A DNA stretch of 64,000 nucleotides from Synergistaceae bacterium (GTDB lineage Bacteria > Synergistota > Synergistia > Synergistales > Synergistaceae), in contig JAUNJZ010000010.1 in assembly GCA_030533085.1 (NCBI GenBank), positions 1 through 64,000 of the forward strand. Direction: 5' to 3'. Shown here one piece after another: positions 7,303 to 15,363 of the stretch (positions within the stretch are counted from its first letter, which is position 1; each line of letters opens with the position of its first letter). The notes beneath the pieces are model-generated. The model made no database searches. It was not told the DNA's origin and worked only from the letters and a program-made list of their open reading frames with translations. Made by a program: the position numbers and the translations under genes.

Positions 7303-8380
7303 ATGAAATTCATATACGAAAGAGACGCCGCGGAAAAACGGGGCGTCTGTAAGCGCATAGCAGAGGCGGTCTCTGCCGGCGGTACGCTCGGCGTCCCTGC
7401 GGAGAAGGCTGCTTATGAGCGAAGTTATGAGCGAAGTTGTGAGCGAAGTATCAGGTACTTAAATCCCCCAAACTGCCCACAGCGAACTATAAAGCCATTA
7501 AAGCCGTTTTTGAAATGGGCCGGAGGCAAGGGGCAGCTTCTTGCCGAGCTTCAGAAATACTATCCCTTCAAAGACGGGAAAATCACAAGATACGCCGAGC
7601 CCTTCGTAGGAGGAGGCGCGGTGCTCTTTGATATTCTCAGTAGGTACGATTTAAAAGCCGTATACATCAGCGATATTAACGCCGAGCTCATCAACAGCTA
7701 TCGCGTCATCAGGGACGATATTGACGAGCTGATTCCGCTGCTTGCCGCTATGCAGAACGAATTTGTCCCGATGGATACGGAGCGCCGCAAAGCCTATTAT
7801 CTGGCAAGGCGCGACCGCTTCAACGAATTGAAAGCTGGCGGCGGCGCAGGTACCAATACGGAAAAAGCGGCGCTTATGATTTTCCTCAACAAGACTTGTT
7901 TCAACGGTCTCTACCGAGTGAACAAAAAGGGACTCTTCAATGTTCCGATGGGTTCCTACAAGACTCCGCTTATCTGCGATGAAGCAAACCTTCGCGCCGT
8001 ATCGGAGACATTACGGAATGTGACCGTCGTCTGCGGCGACTACAGACTGTCGGCCGGCTTCATTGACGAAGAGACCTTCGTATACTTAGACCCCTCCGTA
8101 CCGTCCAATTACAGCCACCGCAAGCTTTACCGCGTATACGGAAAATCTGTTTAATGATAAGGAACAGCTTGAGCTTGCGCGATTTGTTGAAAGTATGCAC
8201 CGAAAAGGAGCCAAGATCGTAGTAAGCAACTCAGATCCTAAAAACTCCAACGCAGAAGATGACTTCTTCGATAACATCTATTCGGCGCACAAGATCAAAA
8301 GAGTCGAAGCGACTCGTATGATCAACCGCGACGGCAAGGCAAGAGGTAAAATTAAGGAATTACTCATATCGAATTTCTGA
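7303..8380 (+). pseudogene. Dam-type DNA adenine methylase, frameshifted in DPPY
   Basis: The core matches class alpha N6-adenine methylases: PFLKWAGGKGQLL and EPFVGGGAVLFDIL for S-adenosylmethionine binding, then target-recognition text, then YLDP at the catalytic motif. After DP the frame is lost. Shifting by one base at the CCCC run at 8091-8094 restores the full catalytic motif and a normal C-terminus through NLFNDKEQLELARFVESMHRKG to the stop at 8380. The first open frame ends at 8155. The roughly 65-residue N-terminal extension before KPFLKWAGG is unusual and contains a threefold 12-bp repeat. No cognate nuclease is visible, so this looks like an orphan or element methylase. Confidence 0.85.
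7413..7448 (+). repeat. three tandem 12-bp repeats in the methylase gene
   Basis: Three copies of TTATGAGCGAAG, the last with one change, encode YERSYERSCERS in the non-conserved N-terminal extension of the methylase reading frame. It is a simple-sequence tract that could vary in copy number without breaking frame. Confidence 0.75.
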
Positions 8381-8391
8381 GGCTGCTGGGT

Positions 8392-8429
8392 AAAGAAAAG
8401 ACCGGAAAGAGAAAAACCCCCTTCCGGTC
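8392..8429 (-). terminator. terminator shared between converging genes
   Basis: The stem GACCGGAAAG (8400-8409) pairs with CTTCCGGTC (8421-8429). On the minus strand it is followed by TTTTCTTT, which fits termination of the gene ending at 8447. Confidence 0.75.
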
Positions 8430-8446
8430 TATTTGCGCTTTGAGGC

Positions 8447-8998
8447 TTAATGCTCGCGCTCCCACGCCAACACAAAATCGAAGATTCGCCGCGCTGTGGC
8501 AACAGAAACTTTAGACAGATCTCCTTTGTGGAGATACGTGGAAACATTCCCAGGCACCAAATCAAGCTCCTTGGCAATTCTGTGACAGGTGACCTCCGGA
8601 TGTTTTTCCAGGAAAGAGCATACATAAGCGCGGAGCTTGCTTTTAAGCTCAGTATCCCTTGTCTTTTTATTTACGGCAGCCCTGTAGCTGACATATACCT
8701 TTGTGTACTCGTAGGGGATAGCCGCCGGCTGTCCCTCCGCCATCCTCATAAAGGCCTCATGATCTCCCTCAGCGGTCTCATACAGCCGCTGGTATTCGGC
8801 ATACAGCTTCTCGTTTACTGGCTTTGTATGTTTTAACAGAAGCTCCATCCGGTCGTAAACAAAGGCATAGCAAAAGAGCGGTTCGCGCAGCCGAGGGTTT
8901 CTCCCTGCCGCCTCCTGAGCTAAAAGGCTTATCCTCATTGAATCGCCATGCGACAGAAAACGAACGTATCCCTTAATGTAGTGTTTGAAACTCAGCAT
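8447..8998 (-). CDS. hypothetical protein with a C-terminal helix-turn-helix
   Basis: The N-terminal 120 residues are helical, beginning LSFKHYIKGYVRFL. The C-terminal 55 residues look like a helix-turn-helix (CHRIAKELDLVPGNVSTYL and a recognition-like helix) followed by ATARRIFDFVLAW, so DNA binding is likely. An in-frame GTG at 9004 is too close to the ribosome binding site GGTGGGG, so ATG 8998 is preferred. It lies downstream of a small broken reading frame and a membrane protein on the same strand. A regulator or partner of the element is possible; the target is unknown. Confidence 0.65.
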   Translation of the reverse strand: MLSFKHYIKGYVRFLSHGDSMRISLLAQEAAGRNPRLREPLFCYAFVYDRMELLLKHTKPVNEKLYAEYQRLYETAEGDHEAFMRMAEGQPAAIPYEYTKVYVSYRAAVNKKTRDTELKSKLRAYVCSFLEKHPEVTCHRIAKELDLVPGNVSTYLHKGDLSKVSVATARRIFDFVLAWEREH

Positions 8999-9021
8999 TC
9001 TCACCCCACCCTTTAAGAGCT

Positions 9022-9179
9022 CTAAAGCTCCGCTTCTGTCTGCTCCCTGCCGGATTCCCTGAACTCAGCACGGTATTGCTCGTAAAGATAGCGGAAGAGC
9101 GACGCGTCGCGTGAGTTCAGAGCGCAGAGCTCTCTATAGCCTTTGTTAACTCTTTTTTAAACAGCGTCTTATCCGACAT
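9022..9179 (-). pseudogene. small reading frame of about 52 codons with a one-base frameshift
   Basis: From ATG 9179 the frame reads MSDKTLFKK and then runs into a stop within 20 codons. Adding one A to the A6 run at 9153-9158 continues it as RVNKGYRELCALNSRDASL and on to FRYLYEQYRAEFRESG, ending at 9022. This gives a coherent charged 52-residue product that fills the gap between its neighbours. Either the gene is broken, the base call is wrong, or polymerase slippage on the A run restores it. No family is recognised. Confidence 0.45.
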
Positions 9180-9212
9180 TGTCTGCTTCACCCTATTGTA
9201 TTTTAGCAAAAC

Positions 9213-9830
9213 TCAGACTAAAAGGGCAGCAAGGAGACGGCCGGAGGCTACCGCGCCGTATGGAAGCAGCGATACCGCAAAGAGCCTGACGAAGTCGTCC
9301 GTGAGAGCCTCCATCCAGCGGCGTATACGACGCATTTTCGCGTCCGCCTTGATTATCGGCTGAGTTAGCTTTCCCGTAATCTGCCATGTGTCAAGTATCC
9401 GCTCCATACCGCTTACAGTCTTGTCAACAAGATTCATGGTGATCACGGACGGCTCCGTTTCCTTGTTTTTTTCAAGCACTACCTTCACAGTCGCCCTATT
9501 ATTGTTTTCATCTATCACTTTAGCCAGCTTCCCCAGATATGCTTCCCTGTTCTTTTCATCCAGCAGCTCAAGCAGCATCCCGTTAATGCTTTTGTCCCGC
9601 TTGCGGTCTACAAAGAAATAGGCGAACCTCAAAAGCTCGTCGCAAAGAATGAGCATAAACAAGACAAAAGCCAGCTTCGCGACCGTGCTCCAAATCTCCT
9701 GATTGCTCAAAGAAGGAGCCCTCAATAAATGCAATACCCAACTGAAATAGATCAGAGCCCTTACTAAGAAGGATTTGCTGTCTAACACCAGCAGCTTGAA
9801 GCGCTCTTTCTTCCTTTCGTCTATCGTCAT
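9213..9830 (-). CDS. hypothetical membrane protein, 205 residues
   Basis: There are two membrane segments near residues 22-38 and 50-73 (LAFVLFMLILCDELLRFAYFF) and a weaker hydrophobic helix at the C-terminus. The central 100 residues are soluble and charged. No family is recognised. GGTGAGGT lies about 9 nt before ATG. It is the first gene of a short minus-strand run that continues into the broken small frame and the helix-turn-helix gene. A two-helix anchor plus soluble domain also fits a phage or plasmid membrane accessory protein. Confidence 0.6.
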   Translation of the reverse strand: MTIDERKKERFKLLVLDSKSFLVRALIYFSWVLHLLRAPSLSNQEIWSTVAKLAFVLFMLILCDELLRFAYFFVDRKRDKSINGMLLELLDEKNREAYLGKLAKVIDENNNRATVKVVLEKNKETEPSVITMNLVDKTVSGMERILDTWQITGKLTQPIIKADAKMRRIRRWMEALTDDFVRLFAVSLLPYGAVASGRLLAALLV

Positions 9831-10136
9831 TACTTTAACCTCACCAATTTACTTGTTCGTTTTCTTGTTCTCTAATTTGATTATTATAACCTAACATATC
9901 AAACCTACTATAGTTGGAGACAGCTAAATTTACATATAAGATCTCTCTAAGAGCTCAATGTGGGGCTGGACACGACCGTGCGGCGGCACTAAATTCTATT
10001 AAAGGCTGGGGCATCAGCTTCTAAGGGAGTTCCTGTAAGACGTTCTGATGCGGAGCAATTTGTATCAGAGCGCAAGGAACGATGATCTTAGTTTCTCCCG
10101 GTTTTTTTAACCGTGGGGAGTATGTCATCATCATTA
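9831..10136. other. intergenic stretch with one hairpin
   Basis: No supported gene is present. The clearest structure is CTCCCGGTT (10095-10103) pairing with AACCGTGGGGAG (10109-10120) through one bulge, without a clean T tract on either strand. The promoter of the membrane gene at 9830 should lie at the left end, which is A+T rich. Confidence 0.4.
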
Positions 10137-10168
10137 ACTAAAACAACAGGCCGGAGAAAGCCCGGCCT
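10137..10168 (-). terminator. terminator of the helicase gene
   Basis: The stem AGGCCGG (10148-10154) pairs with CCGGCCT (10162-10168). The minus-strand tail is GTTGTTTTAG. It begins only 4 nt past the stop codon at 10173. Confidence 0.75.
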
Positions 10169-10172
10169 CACT

Positions 10173-12686
10173 TTAGAACTCCTGCGCTTCTTTATACAGC
10201 TTTCTCGACCGTCTCGTCCATTCTTCTTCAGTGATGAAGCGGTCTATAAATTTGTCTTTATTCAGCCAGTCGAAGGGGATGAGGCCGTCCGCTTCCTTAA
10301 AGCTGCGTCCCTTGAAATAAGAACCGTCCTTTAAATCTTTCCATTTGTCTTTTCTGAACCACATGTACCTGTATTCCCCTGATTCAAAAGCGGCTTCGCT
10401 TTTCTCTAAAAAGTCAGAGCTTATTGCTAAAAAGGGATTCTGCTTTCCCTCCTTCGTCATCCAGTAAAAACGAGGGTCAAGCACCGTTAGCGTTCCCCAA
10501 TCCTCAGTCGAACGCTCCAAACGCCCCATCGCCTGAATAAGATTGAAAAGCATCAGGTTCATCCTGTGTTCGCTTTCGCTCCTTATCTTTCCCGTCTTTT
10601 CAAGCAGCTCAAGCCTCCGCTTCTCAGAAGCTCCGTTGTTGTCATAAGGAAGCTTGTCCATTATTACCCAGGTCAGCTTTTCCCTTACCGCGTCAAAGCC
10701 CTCCCTGAAAGAATTGGAGGCGACCAGTACCGGCGACTGGCTGTTTAAGTAATTCCCGACAAGCTTGACCCTCGGCATCTCTCCCTGTACGAAGAGCTCC
10801 CTGCCGGGCATCGGATCAAGCAGCGGACGCAGCGTCGCCGCTACCGACTTCATCCGCTCTATCGAAGTGCAAAGTATCAGCACCCCGCCGTTATTATGCT
10901 TCACATATCCAGGCACGTACTTACGGCAGAAGTTGTTCAGATTGGTTATCCTGTCCTCGCTCATCTGCTTCTCACTGGGACCGCAGCCGGGCAGCTTCAG
11001 CTCTTCATTAGCCTTCGGGACCCAAAGCTGAACATGCCTGTGCTCAAAGGGAGAGGGCACTTCGACCACCGGCGTATTCTCAGGCAAACCGGCTTCCGCC
11101 GTAAACACCGACGGCAAGGAATCGATAAGCAAGGTGCCGCTTATAAAGCCCGAATACTCAGCCTCCGGTATATATTTCTCAATATCGGAAGAAAGCGAGT
11201 TTTCTTCCGAATACTTTAAAATAGCCAACCCTTCCGAATCCACCGTTATATACGAAGGCGGTTCCGCTATTTCTTTCTTCTTTATTTGTTCTTTGACATT
11301 CTCTTTGATACGTTCCAGCAGCGCTCCGGTCTCGGCGAACTTATCGTAAAGGCGCTTGTTTGCCGGCAGCGCGTCGCGCACTACCTCTTCCGGTAAAGCG
11401 GAAAGCTCTTTGCTTAAAAATTCAGAATCGCTTTTGAGCGTTTCACAAAGCGAAGCCGCTTCCTCGATCTTCCAACACTTTCCCTCAGTTACCTCCTGAA
11501 GCAGTTCAAGCATCTTTTCCCAATTCTTAAATATAAGGCTCTTTCTCGGAAAAAGCTCCTTTACAGCCTTTTTATACGCGGCTCCCGGGAACAAAGGCGC
11601 GGTCAGCGTTTTGTATACCTCGGCCGTCTCAAGCCGGAATTCGCTTTCCTCGGCTGTAAAGTAACCCATCAAGTGATGAGCCTCGTCAAAGAAGTAGTTG
11701 TTTGCCGATAAAAGCGCTGCCTTTTTGCCTGAAGCCTTCTCGTCTTTTGACTCAGAAAGCTCGCTTTCTATTTCATTTACTATCTCATTTGCTATCTCAT
11801 CTGAATCAGTAACTTCGCTTTCCGGCTCTTTTTCAAGCTCGGCTCTCTTTAACGCCTGAAGCTTGCTGGTTACAACGCTGTGGTTGCTGATGATCAGAGC
11901 CGATTTCTGAAAACAGCTGGCGTAATAGGGACAGGGGCGCTCCTCCGAATGACGGGCGAATGCGCAGAACTCCGAATCGCAGTTCTCCTCCGAAGCGTTT
12001 ATAAAGGGCAGAAGATCTCCTTCTCCCTCATCCGACAGCTCGGCAGCCCTGTCTATATCAAGGCTTATTCTTTTGCTTCCGGCTCCCGCTATGACGTCAA
12101 GCTTTGCCGTTGAAAAGACCAGCGTGCGGTTCTCGCGCAGCGAGTGGATGATAAGATCGCGGCCGCCGGAAGTCCACTGGCGGAACTTCTTCAACTGATT
12201 GGGGCAGATGAAATTGGCTCTGCCCTTGACCGTATGGCAGTTCCAGTCGTCAAAGCTTCCCGGAGGAAGCCCGACGTCGGCCAACAGCTTCTTAAATGCC
12301 GGAATATCCTTCGTGATAAGCTGGTTCTGTAGTATCTTCGTCTGAGTTGAGATGACGGTGCGCTTGCGGTACAGCCACCACGACACAAAGGCCAGTATCA
12401 GCAGAACATAGGTCTTGCCGGTGCCGACCGGGGCCTGTCCTATTTGGTATCCGCAGCCCTTTAACTCAGCTCCTGTTTCAATACCCATAGCGGCGTCAAG
12501 CTCTATTCTTTGACGTCTGGCGTAATGCCGCTCCATCTCTTCGGCCATGGATGCAAGCAGTGTGCGCTGGCCGGGCCTGCGCTCTATCTTTAGCTTGTCG
12601 TAAAGCCAAAGACAGTTCTCAAGAAATCCGCCTTTATATAGTTTGCTGCCTTTTGGCTTTTTAGGTCTTTGCGCTTTTGCCGCCAT
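10173..12686 (-). CDS. DinG/XPD-like iron-sulfur superfamily 2 helicase
   Basis: Walker A APVGTGKT is at residues 85-92, DEAH at 334-337, and motif VI QAMGRLERS at 718-726. Between motifs I and II lie Cys161 in the VKGRANFIC context and Cys241, Cys252 and Cys258 in the PCPYYASC region. This is the four-cysteine [4Fe-4S] pattern of XPD/DinG helicases, which unwind DNA 5' to 3'. At 837 residues it is longer than chromosomal DinG, with an acidic insert (about 283-320) and an extra charged C-terminus. It lies downstream of the ankyrin array on the same strand. Element-borne DinG-like proteins occur on plasmids and with type IV CRISPR loci; no cas gene is present here. Confidence 0.85.
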   Translation of the reverse strand: MAAKAQRPKKPKGSKLYKGGFLENCLWLYDKLKIERRPGQRTLLASMAEEMERHYARRQRIELDAAMGIETGAELKGCGYQIGQAPVGTGKTYVLLILAFVSWWLYRKRTVISTQTKILQNQLITKDIPAFKKLLADVGLPPGSFDDWNCHTVKGRANFICPNQLKKFRQWTSGGRDLIIHSLRENRTLVFSTAKLDVIAGAGSKRISLDIDRAAELSDEGEGDLLPFINASEENCDSEFCAFARHSEERPCPYYASCFQKSALIISNHSVVTSKLQALKRAELEKEPESEVTDSDEIANEIVNEIESELSESKDEKASGKKAALLSANNYFFDEAHHLMGYFTAEESEFRLETAEVYKTLTAPLFPGAAYKKAVKELFPRKSLIFKNWEKMLELLQEVTEGKCWKIEEAASLCETLKSDSEFLSKELSALPEEVVRDALPANKRLYDKFAETGALLERIKENVKEQIKKKEIAEPPSYITVDSEGLAILKYSEENSLSSDIEKYIPEAEYSGFISGTLLIDSLPSVFTAEAGLPENTPVVEVPSPFEHRHVQLWVPKANEELKLPGCGPSEKQMSEDRITNLNNFCRKYVPGYVKHNNGGVLILCTSIERMKSVAATLRPLLDPMPGRELFVQGEMPRVKLVGNYLNSQSPVLVASNSFREGFDAVREKLTWVIMDKLPYDNNGASEKRRLELLEKTGKIRSESEHRMNLMLFNLIQAMGRLERSTEDWGTLTVLDPRFYWMTKEGKQNPFLAISSDFLEKSEAAFESGEYRYMWFRKDKWKDLKDGSYFKGRSFKEADGLIPFDWLNKDKFIDRFITEEEWTRRSRKLYKEAQEF

Positions 12687-12848
12687 TTGTCTGTTTGTCC
12701 CTTTGCGTCGATTTCCGTTTCGCTCTATTTGCTACTATAATTATACAAAAGAACGTGAGGTGAAAACAAGCAGAATCGTTACAGCAGAGAGCTTTCGTTA
12801 TAGTTCTTGTTGATAGGCCGGTTCTTCCTGCTCTGAGGCAATACGTGC

Positions 12849-13325
12849 CTAGCTGAGATGCCGCGCAATGTACTCTTCAGCCGATAGGTTCGTCTCGGCA
12901 CGTCGGCCTCTTAAGGATTTTTGAAACGAGGCCTCCAGTAGCTCGACCCGTAACTCAGGCCAATTATTTAATCCCTCCAGCGGCAACCTGCCGTTATTGT
13001 CAGGGAGATTATAATCGCAGTCGGCATCAATAAACGCTTTAGCACAGTCTAGTCTTCCCCAACTGCAAGCCATACGAAACGGGGTGCGACCATCTTTGCC
13101 TTTTATATTTACATTTGCTCCCAAACTTACCAACAGTGCGCAGCCCTTCGGATCGTTGGAAGCTACCCTGCTATGCAGCAGCGTCCAGCCTTCTTCTGCA
13201 CCAAAATCAAGGGAAAATCCGGACTCGACCGCCTTACTGATTATCAAAGCGATCTCAGGGTCGTTTCTTAAAAAAGCAGCTATGATACTGTTGTATATTA
13301 CCTTTTGTTCTTGATCGTCCCGCAT
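12849..13325 (-). CDS. ankyrin-repeat protein with an in-frame stop before its tail
   Basis: This is a single unit of the array: a helical start (MRDDQEQKV), three ankyrin repeats at about residues 40-130 (EGWTLLHSRVASN, DGRTPFRMACSWGRLDCAKAFI and NGRLPLEGL), then an YIARHLS helix. TAG at 12849 ends it there. The same frame continues ARIASEQEEPAYQQEL to a TAA at 12798. That text matches the tail of the paralogue at 15362, so the stop looks premature. A start at 13352 (MDAVPK) is possible, but alignment to the paralogues favours 13325. Confidence 0.7.
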   Translation of the reverse strand: MRDDQEQKVIYNSIIAAFLRNDPEIALIISKAVESGFSLDFGAEEGWTLLHSRVASNDPKGCALLVSLGANVNIKGKDGRTPFRMACSWGRLDCAKAFIDADCDYNLPDNNGRLPLEGLNNWPELRVELLEASFQKSLRGRRAETNLSAEEYIARHLS

Positions 13326-13338
13326 ATTGTTTACTTTG

Positions 13339-13377
13339 GGTACTGCATCCAATTTTTATGTTACCGCATCCTATCTA
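13339..13377 (-). repeat. two copies of the array leader motif
   Basis: GGTACTGCATCCAATTTTT (13339-13357) and GTTACCGCATCCTATCTA (13360-13377) are variants of the motif found upstream of, and between, the other ankyrin genes. On the coding strand the consensus reads TAAATTGGATGMRGTAACC. Confidence 0.7.
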
Positions 13378-13378
13378 T

Positions 13379-13412
13379 AAAAAAGCCCCGTGGAAGATAT
13401 TCTCCACGGGGC
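13379..13412 (-). terminator. terminator after the 180-residue ankyrin gene
   Basis: A 10-bp stem (13385-13394 with 13403-13412) is followed on the minus strand by six T residues. It separates the last ankyrin gene from the rest of the array. Confidence 0.9.
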
Positions 13413-13448
13413 CGGTCGGCGCGAAAACCAACCTCAAATCACTAGCCG

Positions 13449-13991
13449 TTAAAGCTCCATGCCGCAGCTTTCGACTTCCTGTTCCTGTCTGTTGTTGATG
13501 TGGTTTTCTATTTGTTTGATCAGATCCAGCTTGCTTTGATATCTTTTATTGTCCGGGTTTTCAGCCAATTTCTTTGAGGCGGCGGCTTTAACAATATCCA
13601 ACACCGTAACGGTGTTCGTATATTGATACGGAGTGATATTCGGGTTCGCCCCCGCGTCCAACAGCAGCTTGGCTTTTTCTGTATCTTCCTCACGGCAGGC
13701 TTTGTAAAAGGCTGTGCGTCCCCATCTGTCCCGATGGTTGACGTTGGCTCCCAGCTCTATCAAAGTAGACAGGGAATCGGTGGTATTTGGGCGTATTGCT
13801 TCAAGCAGCAGCGTCCGGCCGTTTTTGTCGGCGTAATCGACAGGGAAGCCTTTATCAACGGCCTTTCGGATCATACCGGGGCCGGCGTGCGACTTAAACT
13901 TATTCTCGGGCAGTAGGTATGAGTCAACGACAATAGCCTCTATGAGCTCTTCATATAACAAATCCAGCTTCTTCTTCTTATCTGCGGTCAT
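13449..13991 (-). CDS. ankyrin-repeat protein of the array, 180 residues
   Basis: It has a helical N-terminus with the shared GFPVDYADKNGRTLL block at about residue 48, then ankyrin repeats NHRDRWGRTAFYKACREEDTEK and LLLDAGANPNI. A Lys-rich helical stretch replaces the usual PLDLLE segment. The protein ends EVESCGMEL, a Glu-Leu tail like its neighbours. AGGAGGAGAAAGGAC immediately precedes ATG, a strong ribosome binding site. It has no signal peptide. Ankyrin repeats bind proteins; the partner is unknown. Confidence 0.8.
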   Translation of the reverse strand: MTADKKKKLDLLYEELIEAIVVDSYLLPENKFKSHAGPGMIRKAVDKGFPVDYADKNGRTLLLEAIRPNTTDSLSTLIELGANVNHRDRWGRTAFYKACREEDTEKAKLLLDAGANPNITPYQYTNTVTVLDIVKAAASKKLAENPDNKRYQSKLDLIKQIENHINNRQEQEVESCGMEL

Positions 13992-14101
13992 GTCCTTTCT
14001 CCTCCTGGGCGACTTTGCCTGGTTTGATTTTCCAGACTCGCTTAATTGTTCCGTTATCTTCTCCCTCTCCTCGCCATTGCCTATACGGGGAGATTTTGCG
14101 C

Positions 14102-15184
14102 TTAAATCTCAGGACCAAAATCCTTAGTTTGCTGTTTATCGTTCTTTATGTTTAATAGTTTCCAATCTCCTTCTGAAATAACGCCCTGTTGAAACTGTTT
14201 TTCGAGAACGTCTTTTGGAAGCTCCAGACGTGTTATGAACAGCTCCAGCTCCGCGCGGGCCTCTTTACCGTATTTCGCTTCCAGTATTTCGAGCGGGCCT
14301 TTACCGTCGTCGGCCGTAATGTTTAAGTCCGCTCCGGAGGCGATTAAGATCTTCGCGCAGTCTATGCAGCCGTTCATACAGGCTTGAAATACCGGAGTCT
14401 GGTCGTCTCTATCCCGCTTGTTTATGTCGGCGCCAAGTTTCAGTAAAACGTCACATGTCTTATCGTCTCCGGAATAAGCCGCCTGATGCAACAGCGTTTG
14501 ACCCCAGAATTCACGGCTGTCAGTGAAATCCACCGGAAAACCGGCTTTAATTGCTTTCCGGACAATCTTATGTGCGTCCGGATCATGATCGTCTTCAATG
14601 AATTCCTGAAGCTTCTTATAAACAACTATCGCAAGCTCTTCTTCATCTGCCGACATGCCTTCTTCCTCGTTCATCGCGGTTAAAAGCTCTTTTACATCTT
14701 CTTTATCAAGAGGTTCCGTCATTGCGTCCCACTGCCGGTCCTCTTCTTCATCCTCTTTTAGTTTGTTTATATTTTCATTTTCGATGAGTGTACGAGCTCG
14801 GTCAGTCATTAAGCTCAGCAGCGTTAATTCTAAAATCGCTTCGCAGCACTTCTCTTTTCCAAACAGCAACGCGTGGTATGTCAGCGTGTGACCGTCCTTA
14901 TCCTTATGGTCTAAAGGAAAGCCGGCAGCTGCCGCTTCTTTTATCTGAGAAACGGCTTCTTTCTCACTCTCTCCGACAATAGCCTGACGCAGCTGTTCAA
15001 AAGTAACGTCAACAGGGAGCTTTGGAGATTCCTGCTTGCTTTTATCTTTAAGATTCGCGAAAAAGCTTGTCCCCCGCGCAGCTTGCGGCTGCTCTTTATC
15101 AGCTTTTAACCTGTTGAATAATCTTCCCTTCTGTTGTTTGCGCAGCTTAGCCGCGCGAGACGTTTTTCTTTCCAATTTTTTCAT
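14102..15184 (-). CDS. two-unit ankyrin-repeat protein, 360 residues
   Basis: A strongly basic N-terminus (residues 1-55, rich in Lys and Arg) precedes a first, degraded ankyrin unit (AAAAGFPLDHKDKDGHTLTYHALLFGKEKCCEAIL). After an acidic linker comes a second, intact unit from about residue 200 (KAGFPVDF, QTLLHQAAYSGDDKTCDVLLKLGADINKRD, DQTPVFQACMNGCIDCAKIL, PLEILEAKYGKEARAEL). The C-terminus is TKDFGPEI, the same last five residues as the 451-residue protein at 17887. AAAGGAAAAGGGA precedes ATG. It probably arose by fusion of two array units. Confidence 0.8.
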   Translation of the reverse strand: MKKLERKTSRAAKLRKQQKGRLFNRLKADKEQPQAARGTSFFANLKDKSKQESPKLPVDVTFEQLRQAIVGESEKEAVSQIKEAAAAGFPLDHKDKDGHTLTYHALLFGKEKCCEAILELTLLSLMTDRARTLIENENINKLKEDEEEDRQWDAMTEPLDKEDVKELLTAMNEEEGMSADEEELAIVVYKKLQEFIEDDHDPDAHKIVRKAIKAGFPVDFTDSREFWGQTLLHQAAYSGDDKTCDVLLKLGADINKRDRDDQTPVFQACMNGCIDCAKILIASGADLNITADDGKGPLEILEAKYGKEARAELELFITRLELPKDVLEKQFQQGVISEGDWKLLNIKNDKQQTKDFGPEI

Positions 15185-15198
15185 TCCCTTTTCCTTTG

Positions 15199-15363
15199 TT
15201 TACTGCATCCAATCTAATTATTCTTCTATCCCTTCGCCCTGGATACCGCATCCGATTTTATATTACCTCACACTTTTTGCCCTTATTCTTCTTTATTCTT
15301 CATTCTTTTCGCCCTGGTTGCCGCATCCAATTTATTATCCATAGTTACCTCATCCAATTTATT
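15199..15363 (-). repeat. run of four clear leader motifs between ankyrin genes
   Basis: Copies lie at 15199-15216, 15241-15260, 15316-15337 and 15342-15363, with a decayed one at 15261-15278. On the coding strand each reads about TAAATTGGATGCGGTAACC followed by a purine-rich stretch that resembles the start of an array gene (for example AGGGCGAAAAGAATG). The last copy abuts the stop codon of the gene ending at 15362. They look like remnants of duplicated gene starts. Confidence 0.75.

Noticed and set aside
9150-9162. Programmed -1 ribosomal frameshift at the A6 run
   Set aside because: The heptamer in the zero frame is T-AAA-AAA, which does not allow both tRNAs to re-pair in the -1 frame; polymerase slippage or a mutation fits better.
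10173-12686. Type IV CRISPR-associated DinG
   Set aside because: No csf-like genes and no CRISPR array are in the window, so only the helicase family can be claimed.
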